From contig NW_019029017.1 in assembly GCF_002105155.1 (NCBI RefSeq), positions 186,001 to 250,000 on the forward strand: DNA of 64,000 bases, in the 5' to 3' direction. Made by a program: the position numbers and the translations under genes. Shown piece after piece: positions 51,308 to 62,378 of this stretch. Position 1 is the stretch's first letter. The number at the start of each line of letters is the position of its first letter. The notes below the pieces were generated by a model that did no database searches, had not been told where the DNA came from, and saw nothing but the letters and a program-made list of their open reading frames with translations. The DNA is from Lobosporangium transversale. Its lineage: Eukaryota; Mortierellomycota; Mortierellomycetes; Mortierellales; Mortierellaceae.

Positions 51308-52182
51308 AATTTCTTTTGTACAGGGCCGATGCGATGAAGGAACTATCTTGAGGTATGCAGTATCGAGTATAGAAAATTAAAGAGTACAGGACACCGCGTT
51401 GAAAATAGATGCTTGTAGATATTTTTGATTTAGGAAATGAGGCTCAATCTCTTCCCTTTTCTTGCTCTTATTTTCTCTTCTTCTAACTTTGATTTCTTTC
51501 TTTTTGTTTTCTTTAGAAAAGGGGAAGGAGGACACTGATGCTTTAAGATGGTCGAATCTGCTTCCTTTGTGGAACACAGCTCAATAGTAAAAAAGGAAGA
51601 GAGAAGAGAAAAGAGAAAAGAGAAAAGAGTAAGGCTGTATGTGGTAGCAGAGCAAGAAATGAATGGGAAGGATTCACCCCAACTGGGTTCGTCGGTTCAG
51701 AAGAAAAGGAAAATGATGTGGATGGTAATTAAATAAATGCCAATGAGAATCGAGGAACATCCTCCACTTTTTTAAACACGCAACACATCAAAGGATCGGT
51801 GGCTTAGTCAATTGAAAACTCGTCGATTTTATCAATTTTATTGAATTACAAAAATATACAGTGTGGAATGAAAAGAATACAAAAAAAAATAAAACACACA
51901 AATCATTAGGGTTCAAAAATGCGTCGTAAGAAGCACAAAGATGTACTGTAAATACATGCCATGATAAGGAAGAAATAAAAAAAAAAGTCAGTGAAAGCGT
52001 TACACGCCTTGATTGTAGAATATTGCTGATCAGAAAAGATACTGGCAATAAAAAGCTTTTTGACCATATTATAGGAAAAGCATACAAGGCACTCTTTTTT
52101 TGAGGTAGAAAAATGCCATACATTATAGGAAATAAAAAGGGGAGGAGAGAGAGGCGACCAGTGTACTCTATCAGCGTTGGTA
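51308..52182. other. Intergenic RPD3/bHLH
   Basis: 875 bp upstream of RPD3 and downstream of the bHLH gene, without a supported gene. A-rich, with an (AAAAG)n-like purine tract near 51600-51640. Confidence 0.45.
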
Positions 52183-52618
52183 TCAGTAGTGCTGTTCGAC
52201 TTCCATGTCTGAGGACTAAGTAACAAAAGAAAAAAGCTGATTAGAGAGATACATGTTCAATGCAGGCATTTTTCAGCCAATCCCACCAACCACATGTAGG
52301 ATGGGCACAGAAGTTTTGCCTGTAGTACAGAAGTAATCCACGAAAACGGAAATCCATGGTGTTGCCAAGAATGTTTAAAAGGAATGTGGCAAAGAAAAGA
52401 TAGTTCATCTTTGTTTTGTCAACTTACAGAGTCATTGTCATCCGTGGGTTCTCCGAGGTTCGCCTGTAAGATCCGCACTCTGTTTTTGAGTTCGTTCTTT
52501 TGACTTAAAAGTCGCTGGATATAGTCCACCGCTACGTTAACGGAAAATTGGAAAAAAAAAAAAAAAAAAAAAAAAATTAGTTAAGATTGACTCTTGCTTT
52601 GCATCAGATCTTGTGAAC

Positions 52619-52649
<31 letters not shown>

Positions 52650-54021
52650 GCTCGTTACATTTCTGGAGGATGAGAGCTTCACTGCGATGGCATTCACTCA
52701 ACGTGGGAACAATTTCGACTAGAGAATCAAATCCAATTCGGATGTTTTGTCGACGTTTCTGTTCCGATGCTATGTGATTAGCCTTCTTCTCGGCCTCAGT
52801 CAACAGTTCATGAGGTGCCTTTTTGGTCCTGGATTGTGTTGGCGCTTGAGTATGCGATGGTGAACGAGTACTTGAGGTATCAGAGCCAGACATTTGTCGA
52901 TGACGGGTAGGTGAAGTGGTCACCTCTTGTTCACTCATTGAACTATTTCTGCTGTTAATACTCAATCCATTCCGATGCTCTTGAACTGGGTCTGGAAAAG
53001 GAACTTCCTCATTGTCATCTCTACCTTCAGTATAATGACCGTTTCGTCGGCCATTCACGTCAAACATAGTAGATCCGCTTGTCTTTCGTTTGCCATTAAG
53101 TCGTACAGGGTCATGTCCATCTCGACTAGATCGATGAAGGTCGTGAGCTGAGGACCCTTTACGCCCTGCTGTCTTTTTGGCTGAGGGGCCGAATCCATCA
53201 TCATCATCTTGTGAGGGGTACTGAGATTGCAGTATATATCCAGGCTCGTAATGACCGCCAGGTGAGGATGGATAAGATCTTGGGGATGAGTGGCGTACCC
53301 CATTTAATGAATAAGGAGAAGGAGTCGAGTCATGCCCATCTGTCTCACCAAAGTGTAGACTTCCTTGTGATTTTTGTTTCGTGATTGTGCGTGTGTGGAG
53401 CTGAACGGGTGGATCACGATTATTGCGAGGATAGTATGGCTGCTGTTGGTCCGCATACTGACTAGGTGGCGAGCTCTGATGATATTGATGTTGCGACTCG
53501 TATGGATCATGAATGGGTTGATTTTGCTGAAAGCTGGACGTACGTTGCTGAAGCGCCGCTTGTTGATCTCGTATTTGTTGCTGTTGTAGTTGTTCCATTT
53601 GATGTTGCATCTGGCGTTGTTGTGCAAGTGCCATTGCTTGCGCAATAGCGCTTGCTTGGGCCATAAGAGCAGGATCTTGCAGAAACGCTTGACTCATTGC
53701 ATGAGGATCAAAAACCCCACCTGGTGCCAAAAGAGGATTGGAGCTGATCTGTTGGATCCATTCGCGCTGTTGCTGGGCCAGTGCAGAGGGTGAATCTAAT
53801 GGACGGGAATAATCACCATTTAAAGAAGAGGGTGATAATGGTAATTGAGGCTGCGACTGCCTATGAGGGACATGATGTTGGAGTTGATACTGTGACATGT
53901 CTCCTGTTCCCCCTGGTGGAGAGGGATTGGGACCTTTTTGACGCTCTTCCTGTGCTAATTGCCCTAGAAATGCAGAAAAGGCCTTTTGTTCATGGTCAGA
54001 TAGAAGCGAAGAAAAGTTCAT
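52183..54021 (-). CDS. Basic helix-loop-helix transcription factor (class B)
   Basis: Exons 54021-52659, 52531-52428 and 52215-52183 give 499 aa. The first ~400 aa are disordered and Gln/Ser/Pro-rich with poly-Gln tracts (QMEQLQQQQIRDQQAALQQR). The bHLH domain lies at about 425-485: KKANHIASEQKRRQNIRIGF basic region, helix 1 DSLVEIVPTL, loop, and helix 2 SEALILQKSVDYIQRLLSQ joined across intron 1, followed by a leucine-rich LKNRVRILQ helix. The H-x3-E-x3-R pattern (H, E, R of HIASEQKRR) is that of class B proteins, which recognise CACGTG. The protein ends DMEVEQHY. Intron 1 holds two ~25-nt homopolymers (T on the sense strand). It resembles fungal Ino4/Cbf1/USF-like factors; the exact orthologue is not clear. 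Confidence 0.88.
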
Positions 54022-55690
54022 GGAAGAAGACTTGTGGTTGGATTGAGTTGTTGAAGTAAAAGAATAAATAAGACAGCGGAGTTAGCCTTGATTAGAGCAA
54101 TTGCTTCAGGTGCGAATATGTAGTCTGAATATGTGGAGCAGTTGTGGAGAAAAACCAAGAAAGGTAAAATAAAAATAAAGATAAAAATAAAAATAAAATA
54201 AATAAAAAAGAATGATGAATGTGAACAGCAATGAATGTGAATGAGAGAATGAGGAAGAGTAGAAGAAAGGAAAGGAAAGGAAAGGAAAGGAGAGCAAGAG
54301 CGTGTGGAAGAAGAAGATGGTTTTAAAAACAAATGTGTGAACAGGAGTACAGGAGTGCTTAACAAAGTGTTGGGTAGGTGCAACCAACGGAAACATTCTC
54401 CGCCCCTTCTTCTTTCTTTCTTCTTTACTCTTTACTTCTTGTTTAGGCATGTAATGACAGCCCATTGTGGAGGACATACTGTGAACAGGGTATCTTGAAT
54501 CAATACCAAATGTATCCTGAATCAGTACAACAAATAATATGTCTGTAAAATATTTGTTTATTATGGGATATCCATATACAAACATGTAGAGCAATATTTT
54601 ATAAAAGGATTTATTGTGGAGCGCAGAGCGAGATCGACTGATTTGTTTACAATGGTGCATGAACTGGAGGATGGGGCGCAGAGCTAGAAAACAAGAACGA
54701 AGTGGAGAACTGCATTCAGGGACAAAAAAAGAAGAAAAAGAACATAGAATAAAATAATAATATCTATACTCTCGTAATATTTATACAAATGTGTATAAAC
54801 AAGGGAGCAAGAGCGCAACACTCACTACAATATTGAAATGTTCCTTTCAGCTTTCCCGCTGCTAAACATGTGTTTGTCAGGAAAACAAGAAACATTGGGG
54901 AAAATGCAACGAGATGTGGGTACTTTTTTGGAAATACATGCAGCCCAGTGTCAATGGTAGACAGCTGTCACAACAAACCATTACCATTGACGCGATCCCT
55001 TTTTCTTTTCTTCCTTTTTTTTTGCTTTGACCGTTGAATGATTATTTTTGGTTCGTCAAAGAAAAAAAAAAAAAACAGCAATCAGTCAATGTCAATCTGA
55101 CCTAACCTTTTATCTAGCTAACGGCGTTCATGAGCCCGTGAAAGACGCTACCCAAGAAATATCCCTCAGTGATGGCTGCAACAATTGACAAAAAAACCTG
55201 GTCAAAGACTCCGCTACAACCCAAAAGCGCCACAAGCATTGATTTGGCTTGTGCGACTGTCGCAGTTGTACACCAAGACCCACAGAACTGAGGAATGTAA
55301 TCATTCACAAAGCACGCAGGGGTGTTCAAACGCCTGAACAAACTGGCAATAGATCAGCTGACCTTCTGTTTTTGGGCATTTGCGCCGTTGTCAATAATAA
55401 TACACTCTTAATCGATACACGTACATTCCTATCTCTCTCACCTTTTCTCCTTTTTCTGGAACTCTTCTTTCTCTCATGCTACTCTTTCCTCCTCTCTCTC
55501 ACACACTTTAATCATCACTGCTTTATTTTATCCACCCTGCTCTAGTCTTTTAAACCACTCTCTCAGCTTTTTTAACCTTTAATCTGTAACGAGTCGAAAT
55601 CTGTTCAAATATTCATGGACAGAAGAATGGTAATACTCGAGCATACGAAAACTATGATTATTTTACTCACAAATTTGTGAAGGCAGAATC
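54022..55690. other. Intergenic upstream of bHLH, with one unsupported hydrophobic frame
   Basis: No convincing gene. An A/T-rich (AAAAT/AAATA)n tract lies near 54160-54210 and a GGAAA repeat at 54264-54291. On the minus strand 55341-55114 there is a 75-codon frame with four cysteines (NDYIPQFCGSWCTT) and a hydrophobic end, just after a splice-like TTGTTCAG. It could be the last exon of a small secreted protein, but nothing upstream supports it. Confidence 0.35.
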
Positions 55691-56288
55691 GATATCCCAA
55701 TCATTGCTGCCTCGAGCGCTTAACAGCGCCAATGAGGAAACCTCGCTGCTGTCAACGTGGACTTAAACTTTTCAAGTCGTATTTGAGATGACATATGCGC
55801 AAGGCACATCCCGCCAATATTCCCAGCATCAGTCGCATCACGATCAAATACACCACACATCTGCGATAGTTATTTAACCGTGATAGGACTAATTCTAGGG
55901 AACTGGTGCAGTTGGTACGACTGATACAGTAGTTATGTGCATTGGTGGGATATTTATGAAAGTCACCTAGTAGTTTGGCCTGATACTATTGCTGTTAGAG
56001 ACAAAGGCTTGAGCCTCTAATCAATCGATTTTTAAATTCTCGAACGACAACCATTTTAGATCAGTATGGGGATTCGGCAACATACCTCTAGCGAAAAAGA
56101 AGCCGGAAAGGTGTTTTATTTTTCTTTAGGGTGGGGGAAGAAGGAATGAAAATGAGATGTGAATGGTGGACATAGTTCATCGTGATGATATAGCTGAATA
56201 TGATTTTTTTCTTCCTTGACATGCAATAGACGGAGTTGATGCAAAGTTAAATGGGCAAATTTGCCCGTTTTACGGTCCAAGAGATAAC
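55691..56288 (+). repeat. Dispersed repeat, copy B
   Basis: Second copy, same orientation as 25701-26413, sharing conserved blocks across nearly its whole length. It is shorter (about 598 bp against 713 bp) and ends with a perfect 14-bp palindrome GGGCAAATTTGCCC at 56253-56266 (one central mismatch in copy A). Divergence of perhaps 15-25% by eye suggests old copies. No coding capacity. It sits in the largest gene-poor interval of the window. Confidence 0.85.
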
Positions 56289-57444
56289 CTCATTCTGCCT
56301 ACTTTCCGTTTTATCCTTCTTTTACCTCTCTGCACACGAAGCGGGAGTCATTCTCTTTCTTTTTTTATTTTTCCCATTCAGATAACTCATCGACATCCAA
56401 ATTTACTTCATTCTGAATCCTTTTGAAATACTCGAGTAATTTACCATATGTGTATTGACAATCCCTATATTGTTCAATCCAAAGGTACTGGTAGTAGTAT
56501 GTTAATGATAAATCAAGCTGAGAGCCTTATAAGGTTGTAGACAGGGTCTTGTATGACCGTAGGCATGTACTATACTGAGAACCTTATTTTACAAGACCAC
56601 AGATTTGTGCTGCTGAGAATCCTATTAGATCGTAGGTACTACTTGTAGACCAACAGAGCATCGCGCCAGTCAAATCCCCCGCTGAAAAAAAAAAAAAAAA
56701 AAAAAAATGCATTGGCGAAATCACCGATCACTTTTATTCTATCACAAGATATCATTTTCTTGCTGTTGACCTTACACATTGTACGTGTCATTTAGATAAG
56801 AGGCCAGATTTCGTTTCTTACTCGTCCCAAAGATCTAGTTCAGAAATCTCATCCATATATTACACATCTCAAATATCTCCAGAGAAGGAACCTGAGGATT
56901 GTCTCCCATCTGAATGGCTTGAATCGATTCAACAACATTTCTAAATAATTATGAGCCTATGATGGAGTGGGCCGGATATCGAAGACTGAAAAGATATAGA
57001 CAAATTATTATTCGACTATAACCTTGTCGATTGAGACCGTTTCACTTTTTTGTATGGACAATATTTTCAGTCGTGAGCAACGATTTTCACCGGTAGATCT
57101 TGCGCCACGGCGTAAGGTTTTTTTTCCGGTACGGTGCACCACTACTCAGAAAATCCTCGCTGTCGGTGGTTTCTGGTACGGTGTATCAAGGGCGGAGCAG
57201 GATATTTTTGCGCTAGGATACATCATACCGCTACTTGTAGACCAGCGGTGCATTGATGACGAATATTTGTAATTCTAGAAACATACAATCGTTGAATTCG
57301 AATCCTTGCCACACAAGCACAGGCATTTACATGTACAAAAAAACCACTTTATAAAATATAAAAAAAAAATAAGGATTCTACACATCACTTTAGGATGGCG
57401 CTCCAAGTGTAAAACAAATGAGTATGAGTTATGATATGAAATGC
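56289..57444. other. Gene-poor interval after copy B, with degenerate direct repeats
   Basis: Units beginning CTGAGAxCCTTAT recur at 56518, 56575 and 56613 (57 and 38 bp apart), followed by an A-run at about 56685-56707. Further on, two CGGTACGGTG/TGGTACGGTG motifs lie near 57127 and 57174, and CTTGTAGACCA occurs at about 56647 and 57235. No gene is supported; this may be remnants of the same or another element. Confidence 0.4.
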
Positions 57445-57616
57445 TTAGAAAGGCAGAGTGCTCTTGGTCTTTGTCTTTTCTGCTGCCTTGGCCTAACGAC
57501 GTGAGTATTTAAATTGAATCGATAATCAGCTGTCAATATCATCATAGCAATAATACTGATTCTTCTTCCTCCTTGATCAGAATGCTTAGCACAGCAGTCA
57601 AGAAAGAGAAGAAAGG

Positions 57617-57655
<39 letters not shown>

Positions 57656-58375
57656 CACCTTTTTCCAGGTTTCAATTGTCTTGGGCATCTCAGCGATAGC
57701 CTTGGCAATTTTTGCCTTCCTAAATATTATTAATCCCATTCAAAAAAAAAAAAAAAAAAAAAAAAAAAAGAAGTAAGGAATGACATGTATACTCATGGAT
57801 CAAATAATACAAAGTAGTCGTGTTTGAATATCCTGGATCCCTTATTTCACCATCTTATATATATACCTCAGCGGGGCAGTCCTGTCATGCTTGCGACCCT
57901 TATCTGGCTTACCCATCCGCACAGTCTTTGTTGATGCTGGTTTTGGAGGTGGCAAGTTCAAGAGCTGTGCCGCAGGGATGGGTGCTCCTGTCTCGGGATG
58001 GGTGGCAAGAGCAATACCAGCTCTCTCCAGACGAGCCACTTTTTTACGGATATCAGCCAACACTCGAGCTGAAACCTTGGCCTCCTGCCAACGCATCCTT
58101 GTGCGTTCTCCTGTAGCGGTCAGTATTGAAGGCGCTCCTGATTGTGATGACGATCCTGCTACTTTATTAGAGGCTTTTGATGAAGAAGCCTTTGCGGTTG
58201 CTATTCCAGGGACAGCAACCCATTGGTGAACATAGTCTGAAGCGGGACGAACCCTAAGACCAGCCAGAGTCTTATTGAGGGCCTTTGGGTGTGACAAGAG
58301 CTTCCGGAGGCCGGCAGCAGTTGCGGAGGAGGAGGATGTGGAAGACATTGCCACCACTCTTGCTGGAGACGCCAT
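57445..58375 (-). CDS. Probable mitochondrial ribosomal protein mL59 (yeast MRPL25 type)
   Basis: Exons 58375-57867, 57719-57659 and 57492-57445 give 205 aa. The N-terminus is Ser/Ala/Arg-rich and acid-poor, as for a mitochondrial protein. A mid segment (RMRWQEAKVSARVLADIRKK) is followed by LERAGIALATHPETGAPIP and the segment KPDKGRKHDRTAPLRKAKIA, continuing KAIAEMPKTIETWKK, then AKAAEKTKTKSTLPF. The KG-K-H-(E/D) motif followed by a Lys-rich helix resembles the end of yeast MRPL25. Exons join in phase, but the second donor (AAG|GTGCTT) is weak and is followed by a ~36-nt T run on the sense strand. The family call rests on limited similarity read by eye; another small basic mitochondrial protein is possible. 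Confidence 0.55.
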
Positions 58376-58548
58376 GATGTTTATTCTAATTTATCTGAGC
58401 AATAATTTCAAGAAGAGAATTATTTGTAAAAAGGAATGCGAATGCTACTAATGCCAACGGCGCCTCTAGGCTTAATGAATGCAAGGCAGGAACAAGTTTT
58501 GGCTTCAGAGATCAATGTTTTTGTGGGTGGCTTGTCGATTCACCTATG

Positions 58549-58554
58549 CACGTG
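58549..58554. promoter_or_regulatory. CACGTG E-box near the mL59-like gene
   Basis: Context TGCACGTGCAAAT, 174 bp upstream of the mL59-like start codon and 64 bp beyond the stop of the neighbouring gene. Confidence 0.35.
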
Positions 58555-58617
58555 CAAATTTTAAGTTTATAAATATTATATTTATTTGTTTGGACTAAAC
58601 ATTTCTAACCCTAGTTA

Positions 58618-61171
58618 TCAATAGGAAGTAGTCGTGTTCACAGCAGACTCCCGAGTTTGATTATGGAACATACTTTCCAGGCCACAGTCACTACCATTTC
58701 TACGGATGCTCAGTCTTTTTGGGAGTGCGCTTGAGGTCGATTGGGACATGAATGTAGATGAGGTAGTTATAGTGGTGGAAGGATAGTTATCAAGAGCGCT
58801 TTGGCTACGGCGAGAGCCTTGGTGATGAGGCTGATGGCCATGAGAGCTTACAGCGTTATTATTTTCTAAAAGTGCCAAGGGCGCGCCACGGCCGGTTGCC
58901 CACTCAATGCCTAGATCACCTTCAAACCCAAGTCCTGCCAAATAATTGGACGTGTCCTCGTCAAATTCTGGGTGCAGTAGATTGGATTTGACGTGATCGC
59001 CGAATCGCCGTAGAGTTGAGATCACTGCTGCCAGAAGGTTAGAGTCGCGTTCTCCGCTACATGATATACGCCAGTGTCCAGGATAGTAGCCGATGTCAGT
59101 AACGAAGCAGACCAATGGCAATGAAGAGGAAAACCATCAAGACATACATATCATTGTTACCTTGTCTGCCCTTGGCGTTCACTTTCTGCACCTTGATTCG
59201 AGCTTGGTTTAATGGCTTGAGTACGGGGAGCATCATCTCGTAAATTGTCCGGAACAGTTGGCGGGAAATGTACTTGCATTGGGTCAAGATGCTCACTATG
59301 CACTGATTCTATAGGGACAGTAGATGCTGCTGTCACCGCCGAAAAAGGTTGATGTGCCTTTCCATAGTCCTGATAGCTGGTCCTATGCCATGCCTGTAGC
59401 CTCTTAAGAGCTTCCAATGAAGATGCAGAAACTTGTTGTTTGATCCTTTTCATGTTTGTAGCATTGCTGCCCATCGAATCAACGGAAGAAGATGCAATCG
59501 TATTGGTACACGGGTTCTTGTTTATGGTCGTAGAATTGGACCAGGAGCGGCGTCTCATTTTTACTGGCGTGTTATCTGACAAATATTCCGGGACGAGAGT
59601 CTTTGATAGACCAACTAAGTCTGTGTCATCATAGGAAGCATGGCGTGCCAGTGCCTTTATGGGATTGATCTGGAAACGTCACAAGTATTACTCTTTACTC
59701 TTGAAGCCTTATATTCATGTTACTTTTTTTTTTTTTTTTTTAAAGATAAAATATAGTCCAAAAAACTTACATGTGAACTGTCATCCAAATCTAGCTCCAC
59801 TTCGCGCGATCTAAATGTACTCAAAGCACTTTCAAATACTTGCAACCAACTTTGCTTGGCAGGGATATCAATCACCATGGCATCAATGTCCTCCATCTCC
59901 GCTTCGTAAATATTACATTTTGAGAGCTTGGATGGACCGGGGCGTCTTTTAGAGTACTTTGAGGTACTAGTCGCAATAGTAGCAGTAGAGGGAGGTGGGG
60001 ACGGTAAATGATGATGAGAGTGAGAGTAACCCAAAGTACTGCGTTGTGTGCTCGGAGATGCAGCCAACAGCTGCTTTTGGTGGGATGAAGGGACGTAGCG
60101 ATCCTGCAAGAGAGAAATATTGTTGATTACAGTATCAAATTCACCTGGGGAAACAGGACCTTTTGATTTTGTAACCCATCCTTTTTCGCTCCATTGTTCT
60201 CTATGCTTTTGCTGACGCTGCCGGTGCTTGATTGATGAAGATGTGGAAGAAGAGCTTTCCCACCCAGTATACAGCTCAGACTCATGGTCAGAACCCACAC
60301 GAGACGAAGATGGAGTGCTAGTATTCATTACAAAGTTACCAGCACCATCATGGAAGAGCATCTGGGTATGGAACCTGTTTCCAACTCCACTTAAATGCTG
60401 TGCAAAAGACGGATGTATCATATTATTGAGCGAAGTCGTTGATGGAGATGATCCCGTATAGGGCGATGCTGGGGTAATACGGCGTGCAGAGAGTCGCGGC
60501 GTGGCCGTATTAGAAGATGATAAGTGACCTTCGTCATCGTCCTGTGACCAGATAGAAGGATCTTCAGACTCGCCCTCTATGCTTTCTAGACCCTCACTGG
60601 TAAAATCAGAGTAGCTCAAAGTACCGATACTGCTGGCTCTATCTCTACGACGACTATGTGTTTCATGCAGTCGAAGTGACATTGCATCTCTACCACGTGG
60701 GCCAATAGCTGTTGTTGCCAATTCAGTAAGACTATCACGGACATCGTCCCCTTCATCCGAAGACAGGGTTCCGGTCTCATGAGTAAAAGTTTCAGTACTA
60801 TTACTCCTGATACTGCCTGTGACAGCCCCTGATAGGGAGGGTCGTTGATGACGCTGACCTAATACGAAACTCCATTCCTGCGCACGCTGTTGCTCCTGGT
60901 GCAAATACAACTGTTGTCGCGCCCGCGCCCGAGCAGCACCACTAGTGTTATGGTGACGGATGGACGTCCATTCTTGATCTAATGCATCGTCAAGGAGGAT
61001 ATCGTCTGCTGGATTGATATGAGATAAGGCTGCTGCATGTGACGAGCTAGATAATATCGATTCACTCGTATGTTTACCAGCAGTTGCATGCTGTGATGCA
61101 GGCAAGTCCTGCTCAGATGAGTATCCGCCAGTTTGACGGTTGTAGTGTGTGCGCTGCTTGTATGTTGCCAT
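58618..61171 (-). CDS. Large disordered protein of unknown function
   Basis: Exons 61171-59771, 59669-59161 and 59056-58618 give 782 aa, joined in phase. I do not recognise the family. The first ~440 aa are Ser/Thr/Gln/His-rich with many potential phosphorylation sites. A more ordered segment follows (KCNIYEAEMEDIDAMVIDIP, WLQVFESALSTFRSREVELD, INPIKALARHASYDDTDLVG). Near the C-terminus there is a folded-looking block (SGERDSNLLAAVISTLRRFG, HPEFDEDTSNYLAGLGFEGD) before another Ser-rich tail. The 104 bp second intron is pyrimidine-poor but has a clear GTAACA donor and ATGTAG acceptor. No signal peptide, and no transmembrane segment in the spliced form. A T-run fills intron 1. Confidence 0.65.
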
Positions 61172-62378
61172 GGTTGGTCTTTACTGTTTAAAGTCGAGAC
61201 GGGTGTGATGAAAAATGGGCGAGTAGACTTTTACTAAAAATATTAAGAGTTGTAAGGAAGATAAAGAGTTGGTGAGTGCGAGAGTGAGATTATTTATGAG
61301 AGGACGGCATCAGCGACAGAACGAGGGTGAAAGAGTGTGGATGAATGGGTCTGAGAAAAAGGAGTAAGTCTTTTTTTATCAAACAAAAAGAGATAAGACA
61401 CCACACGAATTCGTTCCCGCACATACAAAATTTAATTAGACACATGCATACCGCATGGCGTCGGATAGAAGAGCAATGAGATGAGGTTAACAAAAGGTGG
61501 GGCAATAAGCTGGCATAAATGAGGCAAAAAAGAAAAAAAGCCCTTTGTCTCTTTGTTTTAATCGATGAAAAGGAAGTGGCTCAACCGATGATATATTTAT
61601 TTGATGGGTAATGGACAGCAGTGAGGAACGAGTCTAAATCATTTTTGGTTTGCTAATTGGGGATGATAGTTGGATGCATCATCGATAATGATCTTGGGAG
61701 CATTTCTTTCCCTTCCACAGCATGTATCAGCCCCTTGCAAATGGTGCAACATCTGAATCCTCTCTCACTGTCGTGATTCTGAACGTTGCAGTCGTGATTT
61801 TCATTTGTGCAATGTTCATTCACTCTACCCCTTCACTCGTTCTCATGTAAACCACACCACAGAGCAACAGCAAAAACTACCCCTAACCCATGTTGAGACT
61901 GATATCTCTTTCTCTGGAAAGAATGCATATCGTAGTGCGGCCGTGCGATCAATAGCCAATGGGCAATGAACAAATGCTCCCAGAAACAGAAAGTATAACC
62001 GAAACCAAGGACCCTTTTTTGGTCAAAATGCGTTGTGAGTGACGGCTCAATCTAGCATGACTTCTTACTGTAAACTATGTGAACGGAGTTTTTTTTTTTA
62101 AAAGTGGTTATAGCCTACTTTGATTGCTACTGTAATCAGATGGAGATGGAAAAGGGAAAGAAATGAGCTTGACAGATGATTGTAATGTACTCATGCACAA
62201 AAAAGAAAAAATATAGACCCATGGGACTCATGGACTGTTATATCACTCATCGTTGGGTAGGTCATTCGCCCAAAGAAATTGTGTCACCTTCTGAGCTGAG
62301 CACAGTATGACAAAAAAAGTCACAAACCCCACCTTTTGGAACCTATGATGAATTGAATGATGAATGATTTCATATTTA
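61172..62378. other. Intergenic between the unknown disordered-protein gene and FOL3
   Basis: 1.2 kb with no supported gene. It forms the upstream region of the 58618-61171 gene and the downstream region of FOL3. It has several short A-runs and GT/AT-rich stretches but no notable structure. Confidence 0.45.

Noticed and set aside
55114-55341. Small Cys-containing hydrophobic frame as a secreted protein gene
   Set aside because: No signal peptide exon, promoter or family similarity could be found; kept only as a note in the intergenic entry.
59096-59296. Membrane-tail isoform NDMYVLMVFLFIAIGLLRY from reading through an intron
   Set aside because: The hydrophobic stretch is in a different frame from the upstream exon, so retaining the intron would give a stop, not this tail.
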